DNA of 50,715 nucleotides from Chlorobiaceae bacterium (GTDB taxonomy: Bacteria > Bacteroidota > Chlorobiia > Chlorobiales > Chlorobiaceae), in the NCBI GenBank assembly GCA_013334975.1, contig JAAXWL010000007.1, positions 1-50,715 on the forward strand. Reading direction: 5' to 3'. The first letter of the stretch is position 1, and each line of letters opens with the position of its first letter. The position numbers and the translations under genes were made by a program. Of the stretch, positions 34,829 to 43,558 are shown piece after piece. The notes beneath the pieces were generated by a model. It saw nothing but the letters and a program-made list of their open reading frames with translations, did no database searches and was not told the origin of the DNA.

Positions 34829-35386
34829 TCAGTGGTTAGGAGGCGGAGGCGGTGATGGAGGGAAGTGCTTCAGCTCATGGTGGATTTTGTGGGGCTGGTT
34901 TCTCCACGAAGACATCTTCTGATAGCGAACGGTGTAGATATTGCCAAGCATTTTTTCCAGTGATTCACGTTGGGCTGGTGTGCAGTGTTCAGAGAGTTCA
35001 TGGAAATGGGTGGCCAGATCGTTTTCAAGCCAAGCCTGTCGCTTGCCTATACTGTCGGCTATGGCCGAAATTTTCTTCTTGTCAGGGAGCGGCTTGACCG
35101 ATTCGGCAATCAACTCCTTTTTCAGGGCTATGATTCTTTTGATCGAGGGCTTCGACTTCTGGAAATGTTCGTCTCGAAGTTTGTTGAATACTGTTTTCTG
35201 TTTTTCGGTCAGGACGAGATCGGATCCACCGGCCCCACTACCGTTGTAATATCGGGTCATCTCTACCGATTGGTAGCTGCCGGTAACGTAACTTTTCCAC
35301 CACAATACGCCCATAAGGGTGATGTTGAGCAGAACCAGTACGATGAGCGTTGCCGTGATGAAACGTCTTGAAGAAAGAAAATCCAT
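34829..35386 (-). CDS. CpxP/CnrX-like periplasmic (metal) sensor
   Basis: A 185-residue protein anchored by an N-terminal transmembrane segment (about 9-30). The periplasmic part is helical and carries LTEKQ (59-63), the LTxxQ motif of the CpxP/Spy/ZraP/CnrX group, and a second CTPAQ (135-139). The tail (about 166-185) is His- and Pro-rich (HKIHH, ELKH, six Pro in a row), a plausible metal-binding extension. It lies 103 bp downstream of the short membrane protein in the sigma-factor operon. Metal sensing is inferred from the family. Confidence 0.82.
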   Translation of the reverse strand: MDFLSSRRFITATLIVLVLLNITLMGVLWWKSYVTGSYQSVEMTRYYNGSGAGGSDLVLTEKQKTVFNKLRDEHFQKSKPSIKRIIALKKELIAESVKPLPDKKKISAIADSIGKRQAWLENDLATHFHELSEHCTPAQRESLEKMLGNIYTVRYQKMSSWRNQPHKIHHELKHFPPSPPPPPNH

Positions 35387-35489
35387 TGGTAGCCGTTAAT
35401 ATTGTGGAAACAGATGCTTCCATTTCAGTGAAAAATGGGCTTCACCGGAATGCCCTCAGCGTGCCATTCGGTTCAACACTGGTGACGGT

Positions 35490-35882
35490 TCATTGACCGG
35501 TAGCCGACTGGTCATCATAATAGGAGAGCGCCGGGCCGCCGTACTCATCATTCACCGATTCGGCGATACCAACGGTGGCTGCACTGGCCACAGGTGATTC
35601 TGTTTTATCATGGTTGAACAACAGCAGGGCAGAGGCAAGGTTCAGGATCAGCAGAAGGCTGAAAAAAGCTACCCTCGGACTGAAAGAGGCTGAAACGGAG
35701 AATCCGCTCCGCTTTTTCTGTTCCATCGACGCAATACGCTGCAAAAGCTGCGTTCTGAAACGGGGAGAGACCTCAATTCGCGCCAATTCGTCGAGTAGTC
35801 CCAGCGTTCTGGCGATGTCAGTGTCTCGTTGTTCTTCTCTTCTGTTCATGGTTCTGCTTTGTTTCATCCTGTTTGACGTCAT
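35490..35882 (-). CDS. Probable anti-sigma factor, single-span membrane protein
   Basis: From ATG 35882 this is 130 residues; ATG 35867 and 35849 are also possible and none has a strong ribosome site. A cytoplasmic N-terminal part (about 1-75, with RTLGLLDELARIEVSPRFRT) precedes one transmembrane segment (VAFFSLLLILNLASALLLF) and a short periplasmic tail rich in Tyr and Asp. Its place right after an ECF sigma gene, and its topology, suggest an anti-sigma factor. There is no zinc-finger (HxxxCxxC) motif. Function is by context only. Confidence 0.65.
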   Translation of the reverse strand: MTSNRMKQSRTMNRREEQRDTDIARTLGLLDELARIEVSPRFRTQLLQRIASMEQKKRSGFSVSASFSPRVAFFSLLLILNLASALLLFNHDKTESPVASAATVGIAESVNDEYGGPALSYYDDQSATGQ

Positions 35883-35911
35883 CGCTTGCAAAAACTTGTA
35901 TCGGATAATCT

Positions 35912-36526
35912 TCAATTATCCGAACGGTAGTAACGAGCCAGGCGTGACTGGAGATTTTTTTTCGCTCTGTGGATCAGTGATTCGACCGCAGGTATGGTGG
36001 TCTGAAGAATGTCGGCGATCTCCTGGTTACTGTAGCCGTCATGTTTGCTCAGGAGAAATGCTGTTTTCTGATTGTCCGGCAGTGAGTCCAGAGCCTCCTG
36101 CAGTATTGCTATCCGCTCTTTGACGACGAGTACATCGGCCGGATTGTCAAGGTCAGGAGCCGCTATTGAATCCGCCGGATCGTCGATACCGATGATTCTT
36201 TTGAGTGAACTGAACCTTTTCTTTCTTTTCTGCCGACGCAAGTGATCCAGCGATTTGCTGACGGCGATTCTGTAGATCCATGTTGAGAGTTTCGACTCCT
36301 CCCGGAATTTATCAAGCGATCGATGGACTTCGACAAAGACTTCCTGAGCCAGGTCTTCGGCATCTTCACGATTGAAAACGAAACGGTAACAGGTATTGAC
36401 GACCATGTCCTGATGTTCGGTGACAAGATCGCTGAACAAGCGTTCTGAAGATGTTCTACCCTTTTTCTCCAATGGAAAACAGTTAAGGCAACTGAAAAAA
36501 ACTCCAGGGTGATTCTTCCTGCCCAT
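35912..36526 (-). CDS. ECF-type RNA polymerase sigma factor
   Basis: A 204-residue sigma-70-family protein. Region 2 (about 33-100) has [20 protein letters not shown] and [20 protein letters not shown]. Region 4 (about 145-197) has [20 protein letters not shown] and [14 protein letters not shown]. The linker [20 protein letters not shown] is unconserved. The first 25 residues are poorly conserved, so a later start is possible. It heads a (-) operon with the probable anti-sigma factor, the CpxP-like sensor and the DUF4405 gene. This suggests an extracytoplasmic stress or metal response. Confidence 0.92.
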   Translation of the reverse strand: MGRKNHPGVFFSCLNCFPLEKKGRTSSERLFSDLVTEHQDMVVNTCYRFVFNREDAEDLAQEVFVEVHRSLDKFREESKLSTWIYRIAVSKSLDHLRRQKRKKRFSSLKRIIGIDDPADSIAAPDLDNPADVLVVKERIAILQEALDSLPDNQKTAFLLSKHDGYSNQEIADILQTTIPAVESLIHRAKKNLQSRLARYYRSDN

Positions 36527-36690
36527 GACGGGAAAGCAGAATCACCTGGTTATGGTCATAAATCCTCATAACCGGTGAACGGTACCGGAGTGAAGAGGAA
36601 AAACAAAGAACGGGCCGACCTCAAAACAGCCGGCTGAACCCTTTTTTCTTTTCTCTGTTCCATTTTTCGGCGCCTCTCGTGCTGTTTTCT

Positions 36691-36715
36691 GGTAAAAAAG
36701 CCAGTTTTTTTTACC
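36691..36715. repeat. AT-rich stem-loop upstream of the sigma operon
   Basis: GGTAAAAAA and TTTTTTACC pair around GCCAGTT, in the 252 bp gap between the sigma gene and the phosphohexomutase. It could be a terminator for the (-) strand mutase transcript, but the stem is mostly A-T. Confidence 0.4.
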
Positions 36716-36778
36716 GGAGCGCGGTTTTCGTACCGGATGCATGGATCAGACGACATCGCGGTGGCATTCTTGCACGTT

Positions 36779-38161
36779 TTAACCGAGCTTCGAAGCGAAA
36801 GCAAGCACTTTTTCAACTTTATCGACAGTATCAGCCTCACAATAGACCCTGAGCACCGGTTCAGTGCCTGAAGGTCTGATTAAAAGCCAGCCTCCCTCAA
36901 AATGGTACTTGTAACCATCGAGATCACTGAATCCTGTAACCGGATATCCTGCGATGCTCTTCAGGGCGCCTCCTGAGGCGGCTGCGATGATCGCGTTTTT
37001 TTTCGATTCGGCAACATGCATGTCAAGGCGGTTATAACAGAAAAAACCATACTCATCGAAAAGCTCCTGAACAAGACCGGAGAGTGTTTTCTGGCGCCGG
37101 GCCATGATTTCGAGCATCAGCAGGCCAATATAGATACCATCCCGCTCGGGCAGGAAAGAGGTGATCCCGATACCACCAGACTCCTCACCGCCAATAAGGA
37201 TATCGTTGGTCGTCATCAGGCGACTGACATGCTTGAATCCTACCGGGAGCAGGTGCATTTTCAGGTCATGATGGCTGCATATCCGGTCGATCACATCGGT
37301 AAGGGCAAACGTTTTGGCAACCTCTCCACGCTGACCTTTTTGTTCGACCAGATATTTCAGGATGATGGCGAACATCTTGTGCGAGTCTACAAAAGCACCC
37401 CTTTCGTCGAGCATCCCGATGCGGTCGGCATCACCGTCGGTGATGACGGCAACATCGGTTTCAACCTCCCGGAAGAACTCCACGAACTCTCCGATGTACT
37501 GGGGGATCGGTTCAGGATTGATACCTTCGAATCCGGGATTGAGCGTGCAGTGGTAGCAGTTGACCATCGATTCATCAAGAAGGCGGGTAATGATATCCTG
37601 ACCGGCGCCGTACATGGCATTATAGGCGATTTTCAGCCCCGACTCTCTGATCAGCTTCAGGTCGAGTTTCGATTCGAGCCAGGCCACATATGGTGACTTG
37701 ATGTCGGCCATGGTGATCAGGTTCGGTAACGGCGTGACCGGTCTGGCCTGATCCAGGGTCAGCAGGTTCTTTTCGATCTCGTCGATCACTTCCGGGTGCG
37801 CCGGGCCGCCGTAGGAGGCTTTGACTTTGAAGCCGTTGTAGATTGGCGGGTTGTGAGACGCAGTGATCATGACGCCTCCAGCCAGACGCTGCTCTCTGGT
37901 ATAGAGCGAAACTGCAGGAGTGGAAACGAAGCTGTCGGAAAGGAAAACCATAAGCCCCATCGATGAAAGAACCTCGGCAGTATAACGGGCAAACTCCTTT
38001 GACATGAAGCGGGTGTCGTAACCCACACAGACTCCGTTGGCCTTGTTGGGGTGCGAAAGGAAGTACTTGCCTGAGGCGAGTGCAGCCAGTTTGAGATTAT
38101 CGTAAGTGTATTCTTTGGCTATAATTGCCCTCCAGCCATCAGTTCCGAATTTGACTTGCAT
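36779..38161 (-). CDS. Phosphoglucomutase/phosphomannomutase family protein
   Basis: A 460-residue alpha-D-phosphohexomutase starting MQVKFGTDGWRAIIAKEYTY. The phosphoserine loop is TASHNPPIYNGFK (about residues 100-112), the metal loop DGDADR, the sugar loop GGEESGG and the phosphate loop RPSGTEP. GEESGG is the pattern of phosphoglucomutase/phosphomannomutase. It interconverts hexose 1- and 6-phosphates for glycogen or envelope sugars. It is a paralogue of the gene at 14.7-16.1 kb. Confidence 0.93.
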   Translation of the reverse strand: MQVKFGTDGWRAIIAKEYTYDNLKLAALASGKYFLSHPNKANGVCVGYDTRFMSKEFARYTAEVLSSMGLMVFLSDSFVSTPAVSLYTREQRLAGGVMITASHNPPIYNGFKVKASYGGPAHPEVIDEIEKNLLTLDQARPVTPLPNLITMADIKSPYVAWLESKLDLKLIRESGLKIAYNAMYGAGQDIITRLLDESMVNCYHCTLNPGFEGINPEPIPQYIGEFVEFFREVETDVAVITDGDADRIGMLDERGAFVDSHKMFAIILKYLVEQKGQRGEVAKTFALTDVIDRICSHHDLKMHLLPVGFKHVSRLMTTNDILIGGEESGGIGITSFLPERDGIYIGLLMLEIMARRQKTLSGLVQELFDEYGFFCYNRLDMHVAESKKNAIIAAASGGALKSIAGYPVTGFSDLDGYKYHFEGGWLLIRPSGTEPVLRVYCEADTVDKVEKVLAFASKLG

Positions 38162-38281
38162 TCTTTTATATATTTAATATAATGGTGTTGAATGGTCTTC
38201 GACACGTTCCGCGAAGTCCTCGTGCTCACTTGAGGCGCGCGCTCATGCGGTACATCTTTTTAAAATACGTTTTCCTGTCCG

Positions 38282-39448
38282 ATGATGCAATTACAGCTGA
38301 CGACAAGCCCCAGGAAGCTGTTCGTACTTGCCGGAGAGGTGTCAGGAGACCTGCATGCCGCAGCTCCTGTCAGGGAACTTCTGTCCGCCTGTCCGGATAC
38401 AAAAGTTTTCGGTGTGGGTGGTCAGCAGCTCGCAGCGCTTGGTGCGGAGTTACTCTACACCACCGACCAGATGAGCATCATGGGCTTTGTTGAGGTGCTC
38501 CGTCATGCATCTTTTCTGCGCCGGGTGATCCGGGAGCTCAAGGATGCGGTGTTGCGTGAAAAGCCTGATGTGGCTCTTCTGGTTGACTATCCCGGTATGA
38601 ACCTGCACATGGCCGCTTTTCTGCACAAGCTTGGCATTCCGGTGGTTTACTATATCTCCCCGCAGGTGTGGGCCTGGAAAGAGAAGCGGGTCGAGAAGAT
38701 TCGCGCCACCGTTGACCGTTTGCTCGTCATTTTCGATTTTGAGGTTGAATTTTACCATCGTCACTACATAACGGCCGAGTTTGTGGGCAATCCGGTCGTC
38801 GAGGAGCTGGCGGAACTTAAGTTCGCGCCCAAGCCGGAGTTTCTGGAAAGGATGGGTATCGATCCTGGAGCCCCGCTTGTAGGGCTTCTTCCCGGCAGCC
38901 GTCGTCAGGAGATCGAAAAGATATTTCCGGAAATGCTCGGAGCGGCCCGACTGATCGGTGAAAACAGAAAGTGCACTTTTCTTCTCGGCAGGGCGCCACA
39001 GATCGAGGATCAGCTGTATGACAGGTATATTGCCGAAGCCGGAGTTCCGGTGTCCTTGTGCAGTTCCCACGAACTGATGCAGTATGGTGACCTGGTACTG
39101 GTGACCTCAGGAACGGCAACCCTTGAATCGCTCTGTTTCGGTATACCCATGGTGGTGCTCTATAAGACATCGCCCTTGAACTATTTCATTGGCAAGCGGC
39201 TGGTAAGGCTTAAAAATATTGCACTGGCAAACATTGTCGCCTGTGGTCTGCATGCGCAGCATAACGTGGTGCCAGAGCTGATTCAGCACGATGCCTCCGC
39301 CACTGCAATAGCGCGAACCGCCCTTGAGATACTTGGTGACGAAGCGGTCGCTTCAACCATGAGAAGGGAGCTTGAACAGGCAAAGGCGCGACTTTCCAGT
39401 GATTCTCCTTCCCGGCATGTGGCCGCGGTACTCCGTGAATATCTCTGA
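38282..39448 (+). CDS. lpxB: Lipid-A-disaccharide synthase
   Basis: A 388-residue GT19 enzyme joining UDP-2,3-diacylglucosamine and lipid X to make the lipid A disaccharide. KLFVLAGEVSGDLHAA, LVDYPGMNLHMA, YYISPQVWAWKEKR, FVGNPVVEEL and LLPGSRRQEIEKIFP are LpxB signatures. ATG 38285 is an equally possible start. It is followed after 11 bp by a small membrane-protein gene. Confidence 0.96.
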   Translation: MMQLQLTTSPRKLFVLAGEVSGDLHAAAPVRELLSACPDTKVFGVGGQQLAALGAELLYTTDQMSIMGFVEVLRHASFLRRVIRELKDAVLREKPDVALLVDYPGMNLHMAAFLHKLGIPVVYYISPQVWAWKEKRVEKIRATVDRLLVIFDFEVEFYHRHYITAEFVGNPVVEELAELKFAPKPEFLERMGIDPGAPLVGLLPGSRRQEIEKIFPEMLGAARLIGENRKCTFLLGRAPQIEDQLYDRYIAEAGVPVSLCSSHELMQYGDLVLVTSGTATLESLCFGIPMVVLYKTSPLNYFIGKRLVRLKNIALANIVACGLHAQHNVVPELIQHDASATAIARTALEILGDEAVASTMRRELEQAKARLSSDSPSRHVAAVLREYL

Positions 39449-39459
39449 CCGATACCACC

Positions 39460-39765
39460 ATGACAGCATTGATCGATTACCTGACTGGCCATCCACTTAT
39501 TCTCGGCATAGCCGTTGTCATCTCTTTGATGATTGTGCTCTCTTTCGCCAGGAAGATTATCCACTTTCTTATGGTACTGGCTGCGCTCGGCATTCTGTAT
39601 GTCGCCTGGGTAAGCTGGCACGGAGGGGATCCCAAAGACAAAGCCCACAAGGCAGGCCAGAAGGCGCAACAGGCCCTGCACCAGAGCGGGGGAGTGATCA
39701 AGGCGATCGACGGTTTTTTCAGGCACGACGATCGCCCACAGGTTGATGAGACCAAAAGGAAGTGA
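39460..39765 (+). CDS. Small membrane protein of unknown function
   Basis: A 101-residue protein with two hydrophobic segments (about 13-30 and 35-52) and a basic Ala/Gln/Lys-rich tail (GQKAQQALHQSGG). I do not recognise a family. It follows lpxB by 11 bp and is probably co-transcribed. Its TGA stop lies exactly in the loop of a perfect hairpin. Confidence 0.7.
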   Translation: MTALIDYLTGHPLILGIAVVISLMIVLSFARKIIHFLMVLAALGILYVAWVSWHGGDPKDKAHKAGQKAQQALHQSGGVIKAIDGFFRHDDRPQVDETKRK

Positions 39766-39776
39766 CTTCCTTTTGG
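39752..39776. terminator. Perfect hairpin overlapping a stop codon, between convergent genes
   Basis: CCAAAAGGAAG-TGA-CTTCCTTTTGG is a perfect 11-bp stem with a 3-base loop. The loop TGA (39763-39765) is the stop of the upstream gene. TTTT within the 3' arm allows some terminator function on the (+) strand; the structure is symmetric for the convergent gene. Confidence 0.7.
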
Positions 39777-39786
39777 CGAAGCCCGG

Positions 39787-41760
39787 TCAGCGACCTTTTC
39801 TGCTGATTGCTCCTGTCGGGCAGTTTTCTGTCAGGAGCGCCTTTATTTCGTCAGGATCCATGCCAGAGAACAGATCGAGTGTCCGGATGCAGATGCCGCA
39901 ATCGACGCATTTTTCGCGTTCAAACCTGATTGAGCCGTTACTGTCGATGCTGAAATAGCCGTCGCTCTTTTCACCAGGATTCGAAGTGATGCCAGCCTCG
40001 GTCGCCAGGTTCCGCAGGGTGCACCCTTCGGCTGCCTGGCAGCGGCACTGAAGGCAGCGAAGCGCCTCCGCGCGGGCCTCATGTTCCCCATAACCCGTAA
40101 CGGCTTCGCTGAAGCTTCGTTGCCGCAATTCTGCAGGAAGTTCCGGTACCGGTACTCTTGACGCCCGCCGGGCCCGTTGGTAAAACTTTTGCGGAGCCTG
40201 GTCCCGTTGACCGTATGAAGAGTTGAATGCCATCCATTCTGCTGGTGCCGCGTCGATTCCCCTCAGATAACGGTCGATAGCTTCGGCCGCCAGGCGACCC
40301 TGACGCACAGCCTGAATCGCAAGGTCGGGGCCGCTCACGCAGTCGCCAGCCGCAAACACACCGGGGGCGGTCGTTTGCATTGATCCGGTCTCGATGCGGA
40401 TTGCTCCGTCACGCTCGAAAGCGATACCCGGCACGGTATCTGACGGAAGATCGACAGACTGACCAGAGGCGGTGATGATCGTATCGGCACGCAAGGAGAA
40501 CTCTGAGCCTTCTATCGGCAACGGGCGTCGGCGTCCGCTGGAATCAGGTTCACCGAGTTGCATGGAGACAGCCCGAATCAGAAGAGCATCATCCGTTTTT
40601 TCGATGGCAACCGGGGCGGCAAGCAGGCGGAACGTAACCCCTTCGGCAGCGGCCTCCTCAATTTCAACCCTGTTGGCCGGCATTTCTTCACGACCTCTCC
40701 GGTACATGACGGTCACCGACGAAGCACCGAGTCTCAGGGCGCTTCTGGCCGCGTCGATCGCCGTGTTCCCTCCACCGATTACCACGACCGACTGGCCCGG
40801 GTGGAGCGAAGTTCCCGTCGAAAGATCACGCAGAAAAGCGATGCCGCTTTTTACTCCAGCCAGGTTTTCACCCGGAATATCGAGGCGAGTGGCCTTCGAT
40901 GCACCGATGCCAAGCAGCAGCGCGTCATGCTCACGCTTCAGCTCACTCCATCCGGTATCCATGCCGAAAATGGTCGAAAACCTGAATTTCACTCCCAGAC
41001 GGATGAGCGGTTCGATGTCGGCATCGATGACCTGCTCCGGCAAGCGGAACCCGGGAATGCCATAACGCATCATTCCTCCCGCTTTTTCTGCGGCATCGAT
41101 GACCGTAACTCCGTGACCTGCAAGAAGCAGGAACCAGGCAGCGGTAAGGCCAGCCGGTCCGGCTCCGACAATGGCCACACTTTTACCGGATGGTTCCAGC
41201 GGTTCGGGCAGCCATGCCTCGTGAGCCATCTGTCGGTCTGCGGCGAAACGTTTGAGCGCACAGATTGATACCGGCTCATCGACTCCGTGGCGCCGGCAGG
41301 CCTCCTCGCATGGCGCCGGACATACTCTGCCGAGGATACCCGGCAAGGGAATGGTGCGCAGGATGATGCTTATGGCATCCCGGTCGTTGCCTGAAGCGAT
41401 TGCCGAGATGAATCCGGCAATATCGCATTCTGCCGGGCATGAGCGTTCACAGGGCGCAAGGCAGTCACCGCAATGCATCGCGATGATGCGTTCAAGGCTT
41501 TGGCGGCGCATCGAGTTCAGTTCAGCATTGCTGGTTTCGATGACCATGCCTTCAGCCACCTTCGTGCTGCAAGAGGGGATGAAGCGATTTTTGCCCTTGA
41601 TCTCCACGATGCATATCCAGCAGGAGCCTCTGGAAGGCAGTGTTTCATTGAAGCAGAGCGTCGGAATATGGATGCCGTGCTGGCGAGCGGCTTCGAGGAT
41701 CGTCAGTTCCGGTGCAACCGACAGGCTTCGGCCATTGATGGTAATGGTAACGGGATTCAT
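39787..41760 (-). CDS. Multidomain Fe-S/FAD oxidoreductase (NuoG-like + GltD-like + ferredoxin)
   Basis: A 657-residue protein. The N-terminal 2Fe-2S domain has Cys36, 47, 50 and 64, the Cx10Cx2Cx13C spacing of complex I 75-kDa and hydrogenase subunits. A Cys-rich GltD-type region (97-112 and 147-167: CGDCLAPCERSC, CPAPCEEAC) follows. The FAD site is VGAGPAGLTAAW (about 198) and the NAD(P)H site IGGGNTAIDAARSAL (about 330). APGVFAAGDCVSGPDLAI is the flavoprotein tail motif. The C-terminus adds CLQCRCQ and a CVDCGIC...CP ferredoxin-like cluster (about 615-650). It likely passes electrons between NAD(P)H and ferredoxin-like partners; the partner is unknown. It lies 35 bp downstream of ispH. Confidence 0.85.
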   Translation of the reverse strand: MNPVTITINGRSLSVAPELTILEAARQHGIHIPTLCFNETLPSRGSCWICIVEIKGKNRFIPSCSTKVAEGMVIETSNAELNSMRRQSLERIIAMHCGDCLAPCERSCPAECDIAGFISAIASGNDRDAISIILRTIPLPGILGRVCPAPCEEACRRHGVDEPVSICALKRFAADRQMAHEAWLPEPLEPSGKSVAIVGAGPAGLTAAWFLLLAGHGVTVIDAAEKAGGMMRYGIPGFRLPEQVIDADIEPLIRLGVKFRFSTIFGMDTGWSELKREHDALLLGIGASKATRLDIPGENLAGVKSGIAFLRDLSTGTSLHPGQSVVVIGGGNTAIDAARSALRLGASSVTVMYRRGREEMPANRVEIEEAAAEGVTFRLLAAPVAIEKTDDALLIRAVSMQLGEPDSSGRRRPLPIEGSEFSLRADTIITASGQSVDLPSDTVPGIAFERDGAIRIETGSMQTTAPGVFAAGDCVSGPDLAIQAVRQGRLAAEAIDRYLRGIDAAPAEWMAFNSSYGQRDQAPQKFYQRARRASRVPVPELPAELRQRSFSEAVTGYGEHEARAEALRCLQCRCQAAEGCTLRNLATEAGITSNPGEKSDGYFSIDSNGSIRFEREKCVDCGICIRTLDLFSGMDPDEIKALLTENCPTGAISRKGR

Positions 41761-41795
41761 GGTCTGTGTCGTTTCTTGATAGCCTTCCTGTTTGC

Positions 41796-42800
41796 TTATT
41801 GCCTGGTGACCGGTGCCGAAGGATCGTGGCCGTATGTCCGTTCAATATGAGCGGCCACCTTTTCGAGCAGCCACATGGGGGTCGAAGTCGCTCCGCAGAT
41901 GCCAACACTCTTGATCGGGGTTCCGTCGGGTCGAGAGAACCACTCCGGCTTGACCTCATCGACATCTTCGATAAAATGGCTTTGTGGATTGGCCTCCCGG
42001 CATATCAGGTAAAGCACCTGGCCATTCGAACTTTTTCTGCCAGCAACAAAGACAATGCACTCGTTTGCATGGGCAAAATCGTGCAGTTTGTCGTTGCGGC
42101 TTGAAACCTGTCGGCAAATGGTATCCTTGTAAACCAGAGGCGGCAGGGGGCGGATACCCATAATCTCTTCAGTAATGTCGATATCCCTGATTGCCATCCA
42201 GTGAGCGGCTTCATCGTCTTGATGCAGAGCAGCGCTTGAGGAAAAAAGGCGTTCGAGGCTTTTTTTCAGTTCGTAAAAGCCCGGCATGTCCATGGTCGTC
42301 TGGGAAATGAGCGCCGTTTTGTGGTTGAGGTCGAGCTTTTCAATTTCGGCGCCATCTGAAAGGTCAGCGTGCTTGATGATAACGGCACGGTTGTCACATT
42401 GACCGTTGATACCGATCACCTCAGGATGAGCGCTTTTACCGTAAATGACCACCTGGTAGCCGAGATGGTGAAGCATTTGGGCGGTCTTCTGCAGTTTCGA
42501 AACAACCGGGCAAGTGGTGTCTGTGATCGTAAGGTTGTTTTTCCTGGCGGTTTCATAGGTTGCCGGAGGTTCGCCGTGTGCGCGAATCAGTACTTCGGCA
42601 TTGCCGAGCTGCTCGTAAGTGGTGGTGTCGATGGTTTTGAGGCCAAGCTGTTCTAGCCGATGCACCTCGACTTCGTTATGCACCACATCTCCCAGGGAGT
42701 AAAGAGTGCCGGATTCCCTGAGTTTTTCTTCTGCGACATGGATTGTGCCCTGCACGCCGATGCAGAATCCGGATGATGTACGGTCAAGGTTTACTTTCAC
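41796..42800 (-). CDS. ispH: 4-hydroxy-3-methylbut-2-enyl diphosphate reductase
   Basis: A 334-residue 4Fe-4S enzyme making IPP and DMAPP in the last step of the MEP pathway. The three cluster cysteines are Cys13 (GFCIGV), Cys97 (DTTCPVV) and about Cys304 ([10 protein letters not shown]). IRAHGEPP is the substrate-binding His motif and STPMWL is at the C-terminal end. It needs two electrons from a ferredoxin-like donor; the adjacent oxidoreductase gene is a candidate link. A long repeat-bearing gap lies upstream of its start. Confidence 0.96.
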   Translation of the reverse strand: MKVNLDRTSSGFCIGVQGTIHVAEEKLRESGTLYSLGDVVHNEVEVHRLEQLGLKTIDTTTYEQLGNAEVLIRAHGEPPATYETARKNNLTITDTTCPVVSKLQKTAQMLHHLGYQVVIYGKSAHPEVIGINGQCDNRAVIIKHADLSDGAEIEKLDLNHKTALISQTTMDMPGFYELKKSLERLFSSSAALHQDDEAAHWMAIRDIDITEEIMGIRPLPPLVYKDTICRQVSSRNDKLHDFAHANECIVFVAGRKSSNGQVLYLICREANPQSHFIEDVDEVKPEWFSRPDGTPIKSVGICGATSTPMWLLEKVAAHIERTYGHDPSAPVTRQ

Positions 42801-43012
42801 GGTAGTCAGGATCGCTATAACTGAAGAGGAACCCCCGTCGTTTTCGGGTTTGCGGATGGAAAGATACGAAAAGAGATCGGAGAATGCAGAGGATCAATGC
42901 AAGAAGTGGCCGATGAGGAGGATGTGGAAAAGACGCTGAAGCTTACTGCCCTGTTTTTTTATTCCCCGGTTCCCGGCGTCTGAGAATGTGAAGCTTATTT
43001 GGTGTATTAAGG

Positions 43013-43259
43013 AGTTTGATTTTCGATACCGATACCGATTTGGACAATTCGCGTGCCAGCACCTTTTTTTTATCGGTATCCAAATCGGTATCGGTATCGG
43101 TATCGGAATCGGTATCCAAATCGGATTTCAGTTGGAATCTCGATTCAATGCTACACCGACCACAATTTCTGTCGTCGCTGACCGGCTCACTCGATCAATG
43201 AGTTTCTGGTTCACTGAGAAGAACGCCGTTTTTTGCCTGTTATCCACTATCCACTTTCC
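43013..43259 (-). repeat. Dispersed element, partial copy D (subtype 2)
   Basis: Reverse-complemented, it matches the middle of copy B: CAGCGACGACAGAAATTG, GCATTGAATCGAGATTCC and TTCTTCTCAGTGAA. It then runs into an enlarged ATCGGT/CCGATA array (43070-43118) with interspersed TATCCAAATCGG, and a second short array at 43021-43042. It lacks the conserved CTCACCGAG core and the left terminal repeat. Confidence 0.7.
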
Positions 43260-43302
43260 ATGAACATGCACGATCTATCAAGTAATTAGCCTTATTTGGC
43301 CT

Positions 43303-43394
43303 GTCATACTGAATGAAATGAAGCATCCAGTCGAAACGCCTCGGTGCTACTCGAAAGAACTGGATTCTTCGTCGGCAAGCCTCCTCAGAATGAC
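43303..43394. repeat. Second-type inverted repeat (GTCATNCTGA family)
   Basis: The left arm GTCATACTGAATGAAATGAA with GCATCCAGT pairs imperfectly with ACTGGATTCTTCGTCGGCAA and CTCAGAATGAC. The arms are about 30 bp around a loop of about 27 bp. It resembles the widespread CATTCTGAGCGAAGCGAAG-type repeats of bacterial genomes, which I recall but cannot check here. Confidence 0.6.
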
Positions 43395-43486
43395 ACACAA
43401 AAACAAGTCTCACATTATCCTGTCATCGCGATGGAGCACATTGTTCAAGGTCTGTGTGCGGTAGCCGACCGGATACCGGAGGCTAT

Positions 43487-43549
43487 CAAAGAGTTTCTGA
43501 TTCACTGAGAAGAACGGCGTTCTTTGCTTGTTATTAATTATCCATTAGT
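43487..43549 (-). repeat. Dispersed element, partial copy E (subtype 2 middle only)
   Basis: GAGTTTCTGATTCACTGAGA followed by AGAACGGCGTTCTTTGC duplicates 43201-43257 with about six changes. It also matches copy B in reverse. No arms or ends are present. Confidence 0.65.
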
Positions 43550-43558
43550 CCATTTACC

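Larger units (their letters stand above)
42801..43558. other. Gene-free 758 bp region rich in repeats
   Basis: It lies between ispH and murI, both on the (-) strand. It contains partial copies D (43013-43259) and E (43487-43549) of the dispersed element and a separate inverted-repeat sequence (43303-43394). The ispH promoter must lie at its left end. No gene is supported. Confidence 0.8.
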
